64,000 nucleotides of DNA from Hydractinia symbiolongicarpus (lineage: Eukaryota > Cnidaria > Hydrozoa > Anthoathecata > Hydractiniidae): NCBI RefSeq assembly GCF_029227915.1, contig NC_079876.1, positions 9,612,001 to 9,676,000 of the forward strand. Reading direction: 5' to 3'. Made by a program: the position numbers and the translations under genes. Positions 33,551 through 47,351 of the stretch are shown one piece after another. Below the pieces are notes generated by a model that had not been told where the DNA came from, made no database searches, and was given only the letters and a program-made list of their open reading frames with translations. Each line of letters opens with the position of its first letter. Position 1 is the stretch's first letter.

Positions 33551-36534
33551 GGACTTAATTGAATTAACTATGGACTGTGACATGATAAATGTGATAAAAG
33601 AGACAATTGGACTTCAAGAATAAACATTCTTCTTAATTTGACGTGATTACCGGTACTCAGCGATTACACTGGATGCTGGGGTAGCGTTTTATTCAAAAAT
33701 GTAGACAAATAAGTCATTTTGCGCTGTGAAACCAATCGTAGCTGTTAGGACGCGCTGAAGAAATAGAGACAGATTCAAAAACTACATTTCATTGATTCTC
33801 TAACGGTGTCAGTCCGTTTGAGTTACAACGGTTGGGTCACATATTCGTACCAACCTGTATTTAGCGATATTTTTCTGATATTACTAGGTTGCATCGCTTT
33901 TAACAATGAAACGATTGGCTGTGGAACTTTATTGAACTAACTTTGGACTGTGACCTGATAAATGTGATAAAGGAGACAATTGAACTCCAAGAAATGACAT
34001 TCTTCTTAATTTGACGTGATTGCCGGAACTCAGCGATTACACTGGGCGCTGTGGTAGCGCTTCAGTTAAAAATTTAGATAAACAAGTCAATTCTTACTGT
34101 GGGATTAATCCTAGCCGTTATGGTGCGCTGAAGAAATAGCGACAGTTTCAAAAACTACATTTCGTTGAATTTCCAACGGTATCACACCGCTTCAGTTGCA
34201 TTGGTTGCGTCACATATTTGTACCAACATGTATTTAACGATATTTTTCTGATATTACTAGGTTGCATCGCTTTAAACAATGAAACGATTGACTGTGGGAC
34301 TTAATTGAATTAACTATGGACTGTGACATGATAAATGTGATAAAGGAGACAATTGGACTTCAAGAATAAACATTCTTCTTAATTTGACGTGATTGTCGGA
34401 ACTCAGCGATTACACTGGGCGCTGGCGAAGCGCTTTATTCAAAAATGTAGACAAATAAGTCATTTTGTGCTGTAGGACCAATCCTAGCTGTTAGGACGCG
34501 CTGAAGAAATAGAGACAGATTCAAAAACTACATTTCATTGACTTTCTAACAGTGTCAGTCCGTTTACGTTACATCGCTGGGGTCACATATTCGTACCAAC
34601 ATGTATTTAGCGATATTTTTCTGATAATACTGGTGTTGCATCGCTTTTAACAATGAAACGATTGACTGTGGGACTTAATTGAACTAACTTTGCACTGTGA
34701 CTTGATAAATGTGATAAATGAGACAATTGGACTCCAAGAAATAACTTTCTTCTTAATTTGACGTGATTGTCGGAACTCAGCGATTACACTGGGCGCTGTG
34801 GTAGCGCTACATTTAAAAATTTAATTAAATAAGTCATTTTTACTGTGGGACCAATCCTAGCCGTTATCACGCGCTGAAGAAATAACGACAGGTTCAAACA
34901 CTACATTTCATTGACTTTCTAACGGTATCAATCCGCTTCAGTTGCATCTGTTGCGTCACGTATTCGTACTAACATGTAATTAGCGATATTTTTCTCATAT
35001 TACTAGGTTGCATCGCTTTTAACAGTGAAACGATTGACTGTGGCACTTAATTGAACTGATTTTGGATTGTGACCTTTTAAATGTTATAAGTGAGACAATT
35101 TGTCTCCAAGAAATAACATTCTTCTTAAATTGACATGATTGCCGGAACTCAGCGATTACACTGGATGCTGGGGTAGCGTTTTATTCAAAAATGTAGACAA
35201 ATAAGTCATTTTGCGCTATGAAACCAATCGTAGCTGTTAGGACGCGCTGAAGAAATAGAGACAGATTCAAAAACTACATTTCATTGACTTTCTAACAGTG
35301 TCAGTCCGTTTACGTTACATCGCTGGGGTCACATATTCGTACCAACATGTATTTAGCGATATTTTTCTGATAATACTGGTGTTGCACCGCTTTTAACAAT
35401 GAAACGATTGACTGTGGGACTTAATTGAACTAACTTTGCACAGTGACCTGATAAATGTGATAAATGAGACAATTGGACTCCAAGAAATAACTTTCTTCTT
35501 AATTTGACGTGATTGCGGGAACTCAGCGATTACACTGGGCGCTGTGGTAGCGCTATATTTAAAAATTTAATTAAATAAGTCATTTTTACTGTGGGACCAA
35601 TCCTAGCCGTTATCACGCGCTGAAGAAATAGCGACAGGTTCAAACACTACATTTCATTGAATTTCTAACGGTATCAATCCGCTTCAGTTGCATCTGTTGC
35701 GTCACGTATTCGTACCAACATGCAATTAGCGATATTTTTCTCATATTACTAGGTTGCATCGCTTTTAACAGTGAAACGATTGACTGTGGCACTTAATTGA
35801 ACTGATTTTGGACTGTGACCTTTTAAATGTTATAAGTGAGACAATTGGACTCCAAGAAATAACATTCTTCTTAAATTGACATGATTGCCGGAACTCAGCG
35901 ATTACACTGGATGCTGGGGTAGCGTTTTATTCAAAAATGTAGACAAATAAGTCATTTTGCGCTGTGAAACCAATCGTAGCTGTTAGGACGCGCTGAAGAA
36001 ATAGAGACAGATTCAAAAACTACATTTCATTGATTCTCTAACGGTGTCAGTCCGTTTGAGTTACAACGGTTGGGTCACATATTCGTACCAACCTGTATTT
36101 AGCGATATTTTTCTGATATTACTAGGTTGCATCGCTTTTAACAATGAAACGATTGGCTGTGGAACTTAATTGAACTAACTTTGGACTGTGACCTGATAAA
36201 TGTGATAAAGGAGACAATTGAACTCCAAGAAATGACATTCTTCTTAATTTGACGTGATTGCCGGAACTCAGCGATTACACTGGGCGCTGTGGTAGCGCTT
36301 CAGTTAAAAATTTAGATAAATAAGTCAATTCTTACTGTGGGACCAATCCTAGCCGTTATTGCGCACCGAAAAAATAGCGACAGTTTAAAAAACTACATTT
36401 CATTGACTTTCTAACGGTGTCAGTCCGTTTGAGTTATAACGGTTGCGTCACATATTAGTACCAACATATATTTAGCGATATTTTTCTGATATTACTAAGT
36501 TGCATCGCTTTTAACAATAAAACGATTGACTGTG

Positions 36535-36907
36535 GGACTTAATTGAATTAACTTTCGACTGTGACCTGATAAATATGATTAAGGAGACAATTGGACTTCA
36601 AGAATAAACATTCTTCTTAATTTGAGGTGATTACCGGTACTCAGCGATTACACGGGGCGTTGTGGTAGCACTTCATTAAAAAATTTAGATTAAAAAGTCA
36701 TTTTTTACTGTGGGACCAATCCTAGCCGTTATCACGCGCTGAAGACTTAGTGACAGTTTCAAAAAGTACATTTCATTGACTTTCTAACGGTGTCAGTCCG
36801 TTTGAGTTAAAACGATTGGGTCACATATTCGTACCAACATGTATTTAGCGATATTTTTCTGATATTATTAGGTTGCATCGTTTTTAACAATGAAACGATT
36901 GTCTGTG
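36535..36907. repeat. Type F monomer (373 bp)
   Basis: Recognised by TAAATATGATTAAGGAGAC, TTTGAGGTGATTACCGGTAC, ACACGGGGCGTTGTGG, GCACTTCATTAAAAAATTT, GATTAAAAAGTCATTTTTTA, GAAGACTTAGTGACAG and AAAAAGTACATTTC. Other F units are at 8579 (with a different tail), 11563, 41756 and 49590; the F head at 4476 is fused to a G tail. In the hairpin segment F reads GCGTT-GTGGT-AGCAC (36657-36671), with one unpaired position and one G-T pair, so the inverted repeat is weaker here. F follows D' and, in the complete order, precedes G. Confidence 0.9.
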
Positions 36908-37280
36908 GGACTTAATTGAACTAACTTTGGACTCTGACCTGATAAATGTGATAAATGAGACAACTGGACTCCACGAAATAACATTCTTCTTAATTTGACG
37001 TGATTGCCAGAACTCAGCGATTACACTGGGCGCTGTGGTAGCGCTTCATTTAAAAATTTAGATAAAAAAACCAATTTTTACTGTGAGACCAATCCTAGCC
37101 GTTATCGCGCGCTGAAGAAATAGCGACAGTTTCAAAAACTACATTTCATTGACTTTCTAACGGTGTCAGTCCGTTTGAGTTAAAACGATTGGGTCACATA
37201 TTCGTACCAAATTGTATTTGGCGATATTTTTCTGACATTACTAGGTTAAATTGCTTTTAACAATGAAACGATTGACTGTG
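36908..37280. repeat. Type G monomer (373 bp)
   Basis: Recognised by TTGGACTCTGACC, GACAACTGGACTCCACG, ATTGCCAGAACTC, GCTTCATTTAAAAATTTAG followed by a run of A (ATAAAAAAACCAATTTTTA), CTGTGAGACC, ATGTATTTGGCGAT and CTGACATTACTAGGTT followed by AAATTGC or GAATTGC. G units start at 22002, 22747, 42129, 44740, 60772, 61518 and 63381. Variants are G2 (24609, 25353; TCTGAGGGACTT) and G3 (27961, 30198; GACCATATTGCC, GTTCCAGAAAC, ATGTACTTGGCG). G heads with F-like bodies are at 11936, 14919, 18649, 49963 and 54811. G is normally followed by C or C2. Confidence 0.92.
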
Positions 37281-40200
37281 GGACTTAATTGAACTAACTT
37301 TGCACTGTGACCTGATAAATGTGATAAATGAGACAATTGGACTCCAAGAAAAAACTTTCTTCTTAATTTGACGTGATTGTCGGAACTCAGCGATTACACT
37401 GGGCGCTGGCGAAGCGCTTTATTCAAAAATGTAGACAAATAAGTCATTTTGTGCTGTAGGACCAATCCTAGCTGTTAGGACGCGCTGAAGAAATAGAGAC
37501 AGATTCAAAAACTACATTTCATTGACTTTCTAACAGTGTCAGTCCGTTTACGTTACATCGCTGGGGTCACATTTTCGTACCAAAATGTATTTAGCGATAT
37601 TTTTCTGATAATACTGGTGTTGCATCGCTTTTAACAATGAAACGATTGACTGTGGGACTTAATTGAACTAACTTTGCACTGTGACCTGATAAATGTGATA
37701 AATGAGACAATTGGACTCCAAGAAATAACTTTCTTCTTAATTTGACGTGATTGTCGGAACTCAGCGATTACACTGGGCGCTGTGGTAGCGCTTCATTTAA
37801 AAATTTAGATAAAAAAACCAATTTTTACTGTGAGACCAATCCTAGCCGTTATCGCGCGCTGAAGAAATAGCGACAGTTTCAAAAACTACATTTCATTGAC
37901 TTTCTAACGGTGTCAGTCCGTTTGAGTTAAAACGATTGGGTCACATATTCGTACCAACATGTATTTGGCGATATTTTTCTGACATTACTAGGTTAAATTG
38001 CTTTTAACAATGAAACGATTGACTGTGGGACTTAATTGAACTAACTTTGCACTGTGACCTGATAAATGTGATAAATGAGACAATTGGACTCCAAGAAAAA
38101 ACTTTCTTCTTAATTTGACGTGATTGTCGGAACTCAGCGATTACACTGGGCGCTGGCGAAGCGCTTTATTCAAAAATGTAGACAAATAAGTCATTTTGTG
38201 CTGTAGGACCAATCCTAGCTGTTAGGACGCGCTGAAGAAATAGAGACAGATTCAAAAACTACATTTCATTGACTTTCTAACAGTGTCAGTCCGTTTACGT
38301 TACATCGCTGGGGTCACATTTTCGTACCAACATGTATTTAGCGATATTTTTCTGATAATACTGGTGTTGCATCGCTTTTAACAATGAAACGATTGACTGT
38401 GGGACTTAATTGAACTAACTTTGCACTGTGACCTGATAAATGTGATAAATGAGACAATTGGACTCCAAGAAATAACTTTCTTCTTAATTTGACGTGATTG
38501 TCGGAACTCAGCGATTACACTGGGCGCTGTGGTAGCGCTACATTTAAAAATTTAATTAAATAAGTCATTTTTACTGTGGCACCAATCCTAGCCGTTATCA
38601 CGCGCTGAAGAAATGGCGACAGGTTCAAACACTACATTTCATTGACTTTCTAACGGTATCAATCCGCTTCAGTTGCATCTGTTGCGTCACGTATTCGTAC
38701 CAACATGTAATTAGCGATATTTTTCTGATATTACTAGGTTGCATCGCTTTTAACAGTGAAACGATTGACTGTGGCACTTAATTGAACTGATTTTGGATTG
38801 TGACCTTTTAAATGTTATAAGTGAGACAATTGGACTCCAAGAAATAACATTCTTCTTAAATTGACATGATTGCCGGAACTCAGCGATTACACTGGATGCT
38901 GGGGTAGCGTTTTATATAAAAATGTAGACAAATAAGTCATTTTGCGCTGTGAAACCAGTCGTAGCTGTTAGGACGCGCTGAAGAAATAGAGACAGATTCA
39001 AAAACTACATTTCATTGATTCTCTAACGGTGTCAGTCCGTTTGAGTTACAACGGTTGGGTCACATATTCGTACCAACCTGTATTTAGCGATATTTTTCTG
39101 ATATTACTAGGTTGCATCGCTTTTAACAATGAAACGATTGGCTGTGGAACTTTATTGAACTAACTTTGGACTGTGACCTGATAAATGTGATAAAGGAGAC
39201 AATTGAACTCCAAGAAATGACATTCTTCTTAATTTGACGTGATTGCCGGAACTCAGCGATTACACTGGGCGCTGTGGTAGCGCTTCAGTTAAAAATTTAG
39301 ATAAATAAGTCATATCTTACTGTGGGATTAATCCTAGCCGTTATGGTGCGCTGAAGAAATAGCGACAGTTTCAAAAACTACATTTCGTTGAATTTCCAAC
39401 GGTATCACACCGCTTCAGTTGCATCGGTTGCGTCACATATTTGTACCAACATGTATTTAGCGATATTTTTCTGATATTACTAGGTTGCATCGCTTTAAAC
39501 AATGAAACGATTGACTGTGGGACTTAATTGAATTAACTATGGACTGTGACATGATAAATGTGATAAAGGAGACAATTGGACTTCAAGAATAAACATTCTT
39601 CTTAATTTGACGTGATTGTCGGAACTCAGCGATTACACTGGGCGCTGGCGAAGCGCTTTATTCAAAAATGTAGACAAATAAGTCATTTTGTGCTGTAGGA
39701 CCAATCCTAGCTGTTAGGACGCGCTGAAGAAATAGAGACAGATTCAAAAACTACATTTCATTGACTTTCTAACAGTGTCAGTCCGTTTACGTTACATCGC
39801 TGGGGTCACATATTCGTACCAACATGTATTTAGCGATATTTTTCTGATAATACTGGTGTTGCATCGCTTTTAACAATGAAACGATTGACTGTGGGACTTA
39901 ATTGAACTAACTTTGCACTGTGCATTGATAAATGTGATAAATGAGACAATTGGACTCCAAGAAATAACTTTCTTCTTAATTTGACGTGATTGTCGGAATT
40001 CAGCGATTACACTGGGCGCTGTGGTAGCGCTACATTTAAAAATTTAATTAAATAAGTCATTTTTACTGTGGGACCAATCCTAGCCGTTATCACGCGCTGA
40101 AGAAATAGCGACAGGTTCAAACACTACATTTCATTGACTTTCTAACGGTATCAATCCGCTTCAGTTGCATCTGTTGCGTCACGTATTCGTACTAACATGC

Positions 40201-42128
40201 AATTAGCGATATTTTTCTCATATTACTAGGTTGCATCGCTTTTAACAGTGAAACGATTGACTGTGGCACTTAATTGAACTGATTTTGGACTGTGACCTTT
40301 TAAATGTTATAAGTGAGACAATTGGACTCCAAGAAATAACATTCTTCTTAAATTGACATGATTGCCTGAACTCAGCGATTACACTGGATGCTGGGGTAGC
40401 GTTTTATTCAAAAATGTAGACAAATAAGTCATTTTGCGCTGTGAAACCAATCGTAGCTGTTAGGACGCGCTGAAGAAATAGAGACAGATTCAAAAACTAC
40501 ATTTCATTGACTTTCTAACAGTGTCAGTCCGTTTACGTTACATCGCTGGGGTCACATATTCGTACCAACATGTATTTAGCGATATTTTTCTGATAATACT
40601 GGTGTTGCACCGCTTTTAACAATGAAACGATTGACTGTGGGACTTAATTGAACTAACTTTGCACAGTGACCTGATAAATGTGATAAATGAGACAATTGGA
40701 CTCCAAGAAAAATTTCTTCTTAACTTGACGTGATTGCGGGAACTCAGCGATTACACTGGGCGCTGTGGTAGCGCTACATTTAAAAATTTAATTAAATAAG
40801 TCATTTTTACTGTGGGACCAATCCTAGCCGTTATCACGCGCTGAAGAAATAGCGACAGGTTCAAACACTACATTTCATTGAATTTCTAACGGTATCAATC
40901 CGCTTCAGTTGCATCTGTTGCGTCACGTATTCGTACCAACATGTAATTAGCGATATTTTTCTCATATTACTAGGTTGCATCGCTTTTAACAGTGAAACGA
41001 TTGACTGTGGCACTTAATTGAACTGATTTTGGACTGTGACCTTTTAAATGTTATAAGTGAGACAATTGGACTCCAAGAAATAACATTCTTCTTAAATTGA
41101 CATGATTGCCGGAACTCAGCGATTACACTGGATGCTGGGGTAGCGTTTAATTCAAAAATGTAGACAAATAAGTCATTTTGCGCTGTGAAACCAATCGTAG
41201 CTGTTAAGACGCGCTCAAGAAATAGAGACACATTCAAAAACTACATTTCATTGATTCTCTAACGGTGTCAGTCCGTTTGAGTTACAACGGTTGGGTCACA
41301 TATTCGTACCAACCTGTATTTAGCGATATTTTTCTGATATTACTAGGTTGCATCGCTTTTAACAATGAAACGATTGGCTGTGGAACTTAATTGAACTAAC
41401 TTTGGACTGTGACCTGATAAATGTGATAAAGGAGACAATTGAACTCCAAGAAATGACATTCTTCTTCATTTGACGTGATTGCCGGAACTCAGCGATTACA
41501 CTGGGCGCTGTGGTAGCGCTTAAGTTAAAAATTTAGATAAATAAGTCAATTCTTACTGTGGGACCAATCCTAGCCGTTATCGCGCACCGAAAAAATAGCG
41601 ACAGTTTCAAAAACTACATTTCATTGACTTTCTAACGGTGTCAGTCCGTTTGAGTTATAACGGTTGCGTCACATATTAGTACCAACATATATTTAGCGAT
41701 ATTTTTCTGATATTACTAAGTTGCATCGCTTTTAACAATAAAACGATTGACTGTGGGACTTAATTGAATTAACTTTGGACTGTGACCTGATAAATATGAT
41801 TAAGGAGACAATTGGACTTCAAGAATAAACATTCTTCTTAATTTGAGGTGATTACCGGTACTCAGCGATTACACGGGGCGTTGTGGTAGCACTTCATTAA
41901 AAAATTTAGATTAAAAAGTCATTTTTTACTGTGGGACCAATCCTAGCCGTTATCACGCGCTGAAGACTTAGTGACAGTTTCAAAAAGTACATTTCATTGA
42001 CTTTCTAACGGTGTCAGTCCGTTTGAGTTAAAACGATTGGGTCACATATTCGTACCAACATGTATTTAGCGATATTTTTCTGATATTACTAGGTTGCATC
42101 GTTTTTAACAATGAAGCGATTGTCTGTG
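37281..42128. repeat. HOR copy 4 with an extra C-A/G pair
   Basis: Starts: C 37281, A/G 37655, C 38028, A 38402, B 38774, D 39147, E/C 39520, A 39894, B/C 40266, A'' 40640, B 41010, D' 41383, F 41756. From 38028 this follows copy 2 (4849 onward) at offset 33179 bp. The first two units are a duplicate: C 37281 and C 38028 share TCACATTTTCG. The unit 40640 is the shortest in the array (370 bp) because of a 2-bp loss giving AAGAAAAATTTC. Confidence 0.9.
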
Positions 42129-45100
42129 GGACTTAATTGAACTAACTTTGGACTCTGACCTGATAAATGTGATAAATGAGACAACTGGACTCCACGAAAT
42201 AACATTCTTCTTAATTTGACGTGATTGCCAGAACTCAGCGATTACACTGGGCGCTGTGGTAACGCTTCATTTAAAAATTTAGATAAAAAAACCAATTTTT
42301 ACTGTGAGACCAATCCTAGCCGTTATCGCGCGCTGAAGAAATAGCGACAGTTTCAAAAACTACATTTCATTGACTTTCTAACGGTGTCAGTCCGTTTGAG
42401 TTAAAACGATTGGGTCACATATTCGTACCAACATGTATTTGGCGATATTTTTCTGACATTACTAGGTTAAATTGCTTTTAACAATGAAACGATTGACTGT
42501 GGGACTTAATTGAACTAACTTTGCACTGTGACCTGATAAATGTGATAAATGAGACAATTGGACTCCAAGAAAAAACTTTCTTCTTAATTTGACGTGATTG
42601 TCGGAACTCAGCGATTACACTGGGCGCTGGCGAAGCGCTTTATTCAAAAATGTAGACAAATAAGTCATTTTGTGCTGTAGGACCAATCCTAGCTGTTAGG
42701 ACGCGCTGAAGAAATAGAGACAGATTCAAAAACTACATTTCATTGACTTTCTAACAGTGTCAGTCCGTTTACGTTACATCGCTGGGGTCACATATTCGTA
42801 CCAACATGTATTTAGCGATATTTTTCTGATAATACTGGTGTTGCATCGCTTTTAACAATGAAACGATTGACTGTGGGACTTAATTGAACTAACTTTGCAC
42901 TGTGACCTGATAAATGTGATAAATGAGACAATTGGACTCCAAGAAAAAACTTTCTTCTTAATTTGACGTGATTGTCGGAACTCAGCGATTACACTGGGCG
43001 CTGTGGTAGCGCTACATTTAAAAATTTAATTAAATAAGTCATTTTTACTGTGGGACCAATCCTAGCCGTTATCACGCGCTGAAGAAATGGCGACAGGTTC
43101 AAACACTACATTTCATTGACTTTCTAACGGTATCAATCCGCTTCAGTTGCATCTGTTGCGTCACCTATTCGTACCAACATGTAATTAGCGATATTTTTCT
43201 CATATTACTAGGTTGCATCGCTTTTAACAGTGAAACGATTGACTGTGGCACTTAATTGAACTGATTTTGGACTGTGACCTTTTAAATGTTATAAGTGAGA
43301 CAATTGGACTCCAAGAAATAACATTCTTCTTAAATTGACATGATTGCCGGAACTCAGCGATTACACTGGATGCTGGGGTAGCGTTTTATATAAAAATGTA
43401 GACAAATAAGTCATTTTGCGCTGTGAAACCAGTCGTAGCTGTTAGGACGCGCTGAAGAAATAGAGACAGATTCAAAAACTACATTTGATTGATTCTCTAA
43501 CGGTGTCAGTCCGTTTGAGTTACAACGGTTGGGTCACACATTCGTACCAACCTGTATTTAGCGATATTTTTCTGATATTACTAGGTTGCATCGCTTTTAA
43601 CAATGAAACGATTGGCTGTGGAACTTAATTGAACTAACTTTGGACTGTGACCTGATAAATGTGATAAAGGAGACAATTGAACTCCAAGAAATGACATTCT
43701 TCTTAATTTGACGTGATTGCCGGAACTCAGCGATTACACTGGGCGCTGTGGTAGCGCTTCAGTTAAAAATTTAGATAAATAAGTCAATTCTTACTGTGGG
43801 ATTAATCCTAGCCGTTATGGTGCGCTGAAGAAATAGCGACAGTTTCAAAAACTACATTTCATTGAATTTCCAACGGTATCACACCGCTTCAGTTGCATCG
43901 GTTGCGTCACATATTCGTACCAACATGTAATTAGCGATATTTTTCTCATATTACTAGGTTGCATCGCTTTTAACAGTGAAACGATTGACTGTGGCACTTA
44001 ATTGAACTGATTTTGGACTGTGACCTTTTAAATGTTATAAGTGAGACAATTGGACTCCAAGAAATAACATTCTTCTTAATTTGACATGATTGCCGGAACT
44101 CAGCGATTACACTGGATGCTGGGGTAGCGTTTTATTCAAAAATGTAGACAAATAAGTCATTTTGCGCTGTGAAACCAATTGTAGCTGTTATTACGCGCTG
44201 AAGAAATAGAGACAGATTCAAAAACTACATTTCATTGATTCTCTAACGGTGTCAGTCCGTTTGAGTTACAACGGTTGGGTCACATATTCGTACCAACCTG
44301 TATTTAGCGATATTTTTCTGATATTACTAGGTTGCATCGCTTTAAACAATGAAACGATTGACTGTGGGACTTAATTGAATTAACTATGGACTGTGACATG
44401 ATAAATGTGATAAAGGAGACAATTGGACTTCAAGAATAAACATTCTTCTTAATTTGACGTGATTGCCGGAACTCAGCGATTACACTGGGCGCTGTGGTAG
44501 CGCTTCAGTTAAAAATTTAGATAAATAAGTCAATTCTTACTGTGGGATTAATCCTAGCCGTTATGGTGCGCTGAAGAAATAGCGACAGTTTCAAAAACTA
44601 CATTTCGTTGAATTTCCAACGGTATCACACCGCTTCAGTTGCATCGGTTGCGTCACATATTTGTACCAACATGTATTTAGCGATATTTTTCTGATATTAC
44701 TAGGTTGCATCGCTTTTAACAATAAAACGATTGACTGTGGGACTTAATTGAACTAACTTTGGACTCTGACCTGATAAATGTGATAAATGAGACAACTGGA
44801 CTCCACGAAATAACATTCTTCTTAATTTGACGTGATTGCCAGAACTCAGCGATTACACTGGGCGCTGTGGTAGCGCTTCATTTAAAAATTTAGATAAAAA
44901 AACCAATTTTTACTGTGAGACCAATCCTAGCCGTTATCGCGCGCTGAAGAAATAGCGACAGTTTCAAAAACTACATTTCATTGACTTTCTAACGGTGTCA
45001 GTCCGTTTGAGTTAAAACGATTGGGTCACATATTCGTACCAACATGTATTTGGCGATATTTTTCTGACATTACTAGGTTAAATTGCTTTTAACAATGAAA

Positions 45101-47351
45101 CGATTGACTGTGGGACTTAATTGAACTAACTTTGCACTGTGACCTGATAAATGTGATAAATGAGACAATTGGACTCCAAGAAAAAACTTTCTTCTTAATT
45201 TGACGTGATTGTCGGAACTCAGCGATTACACTGGGCGCTGGCGAAGCGCTTTATTCAAAAATGTAGACAAATAAGTCATTTTGTGCTGTAGGACCAATCC
45301 TAGCTGTTAGGACGCGCTGAAGAAATAGAGACAGATTCAAAAACTACATTTCATTGACTTTCTAACAGTGTCAGTCCGTTTACGTTACATCGCTGGGGTC
45401 ACATATTCGTACCAACATGTATTTAGCGATATTTTTCTGATAATACTGGTGTTGCATCGCTTTTAACAATGAAACGATTGACTGTGGGACTTAATTGAAC
45501 TAACTTTGCACTGTGACCTGATAAATGTGATAAATGAGACAATTGGACTCCAAGAAAAAACTTTCTTCTTAATTTGACGTGATTGTCGGAACTCAGCGAT
45601 TACACTGGGCGCTGTGGTAGCGCTACATTTAAAAATTTAATTAAATAAGTCATTTTTACTGTGGGACCAATCCTAGCCGTTATCACGCGCTGAAGAAATG
45701 GCGACAGGTTCAAACACTACATTTCATTGACTTTCTAACGGTATCAATCCGCTTCAGTTGCATCTGTTGCGTCACCTATTCGTACCAACATGTAATTAGC
45801 GATATTTTTCTCATATTACTAGGTTGCATCGCTTTTAACAGTGAAACGATTGACTGTGGCACTTAATTGAACTGATTTTGGACTGTGACCTTTTAAATGT
45901 TATAAGTGAGACAATTGGACTCCAAGAAATAACATTCTTCTTAAATTGACATGATTGCCGGAACTCAGCGATTACACTGGATGCTGGGGTAGCGTTTTAT
46001 ATAAAAATGTAGACAAATAAGTCATTTTGCGCTGTGAAACCAGTCGTAGCTGTTAGGACGCGCTGAAGAAATAGAGACAGATTCAAAAACTACATTTGAT
46101 TGATTCTCTAACGGTGTCAGTCCGTTTGAGTTACAACGGTTGGGTCACACATTCGTACCAACCTGTATTTAGCGATATTTTTCTGATATTACTAGGTTGC
46201 ATCGCTTTTAACAATGAAACGATTGGCTGTGGAACTTAATTGAACTAACTTTGGACTGTGACCTGATAAATGTGATAAAGGAGACAATTGAACTCCAAGA
46301 AATGACATTCTTCTTAATTTGACGTGATTGCCGGAACTCAGCGATTACACTGGGCGCTGTGGTAGCGCTTCAGTTAAAAATTTAGATAAATAAGTCAATT
46401 CTTACTGTGGGATTAATCCTAGCCGTTATGGTGCGCTGAAGAAATAGCGACAGTTTCAAAAACTACATTTCATTGAATTTCCAACGGTATCACACCGCTT
46501 CAGTTGCATCGGTTGCGTCACATATTCGTACCAACATGTAATTAGCGATATTTTTCTCATATTACTAGGTTGCATCGCTTTTAACAGTGAAACGATTGAC
46601 TGTGGCACTTAATTGAACTGATTTTGGACTGTGACCTTTTAAATGTTATAAGTGAGACAATTGGACTCCAAGAAATAACATTCTTCTTAATTTGACATGA
46701 TTGCCGGAACTCAGCGATTACACTGGATGCTGGGGTAGCGTTTTATTCAAAAATGTAGACAAATAAGTCATTTTGCGCTGTGAAACCAATTGTAGCTGTT
46801 ATTACGCGCTGAAGAAATAGAGACAGATTCAAAAACTACATTTCATTGATTCTCTAACGGTGTCAGTCCGTTTGAGTTACAACGGTTGGGTCACATATTC
46901 GTACCAACCTGTATTTAGCGATATTTTTCTGATATTACTAGGTTGCATCGCTTTAAACAATGAAACGATTGACTGTGGGACTTAATTGAATTAACTATGG
47001 ACTGTGACATGATAAATGTGATAAAGGAGACAATTGGACTTCAAGAATAAACATTCTTCTTAATTTGACGTGATTGCCGGAACTCAGCGATTACACTGGG
47101 CGCTGTGGTAGCGCTTCAGTTAAAAATTTAGATAAACAAGTCAATTCTTACTGTGGGATTAATCTATAGCCGTTATGGTGCGCTGAAGAAATAGCGACAG
47201 TTTCAAAAACTACATTTCGTTGAATTTCCAACGGTATCACACCGCTTCAGTTGCATCGGTTGCGTCACATATTTGTACCAACATGTATTTAGCGATATTT
47301 TTCTGATATTACTAGGTTGCATCGCTTTAAACAATGAAACGATTGACTGTG
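42129..47351. repeat. 7-monomer HOR (2611 bp), two copies
   Basis: Starts: G 42129, C 42502, A 42876, B 43248, D 43621, B 43994, E/D 44367, then G 44740, C 45113, A 45487, B 45859, D 46232, B 46605, E/D 46978. Spacing is 2611 bp throughout. Shared rare marks are GTCACCTATTCG in A, ACATTTGATTGATTC and GTCACACATTCG in B, and GTTATTACGCGC in the second B. The second copy has CTATAGCC in E/D 46978, a 1-bp insertion. No equivalent duplication exists at the matching point of the left half. Confidence 0.92.

Larger units (their letters stand above)
33551..37280. repeat. HOR copy 3, part: E/B-D-E/C-A-B/C-A''-B-D'-F-G
   Basis: Starts: E/B 33551, D 33924, E/C 34297, A 34671, B/C 35043, A'' 35417, B 35789, D' 36162, F 36535, G 36908. 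From about 33.67 kb it matches 1611-4692 at offset 32059 bp, including AAACAAGTCAATTC and TATTTAACGAT in D 33924. Differences are few; an example is ATTTGTCTCC in 35043 against ATTGGACTCC in 2984. Unlike copy 1, F and G are both complete, which restores the 12-monomer order C-A-B-D-E-A-B/C-A''-B-D'-F-G. Confidence 0.9.

Noticed and set aside
40986-41237. 83-codon open frame on the minus strand
   Set aside because: It lies across two satellite monomers, starts with TTG, depends on one substitution absent from the other B units, shows no recognisable domain and has no promoter or ribosome-binding context in what is evidently eukaryotic satellite DNA.
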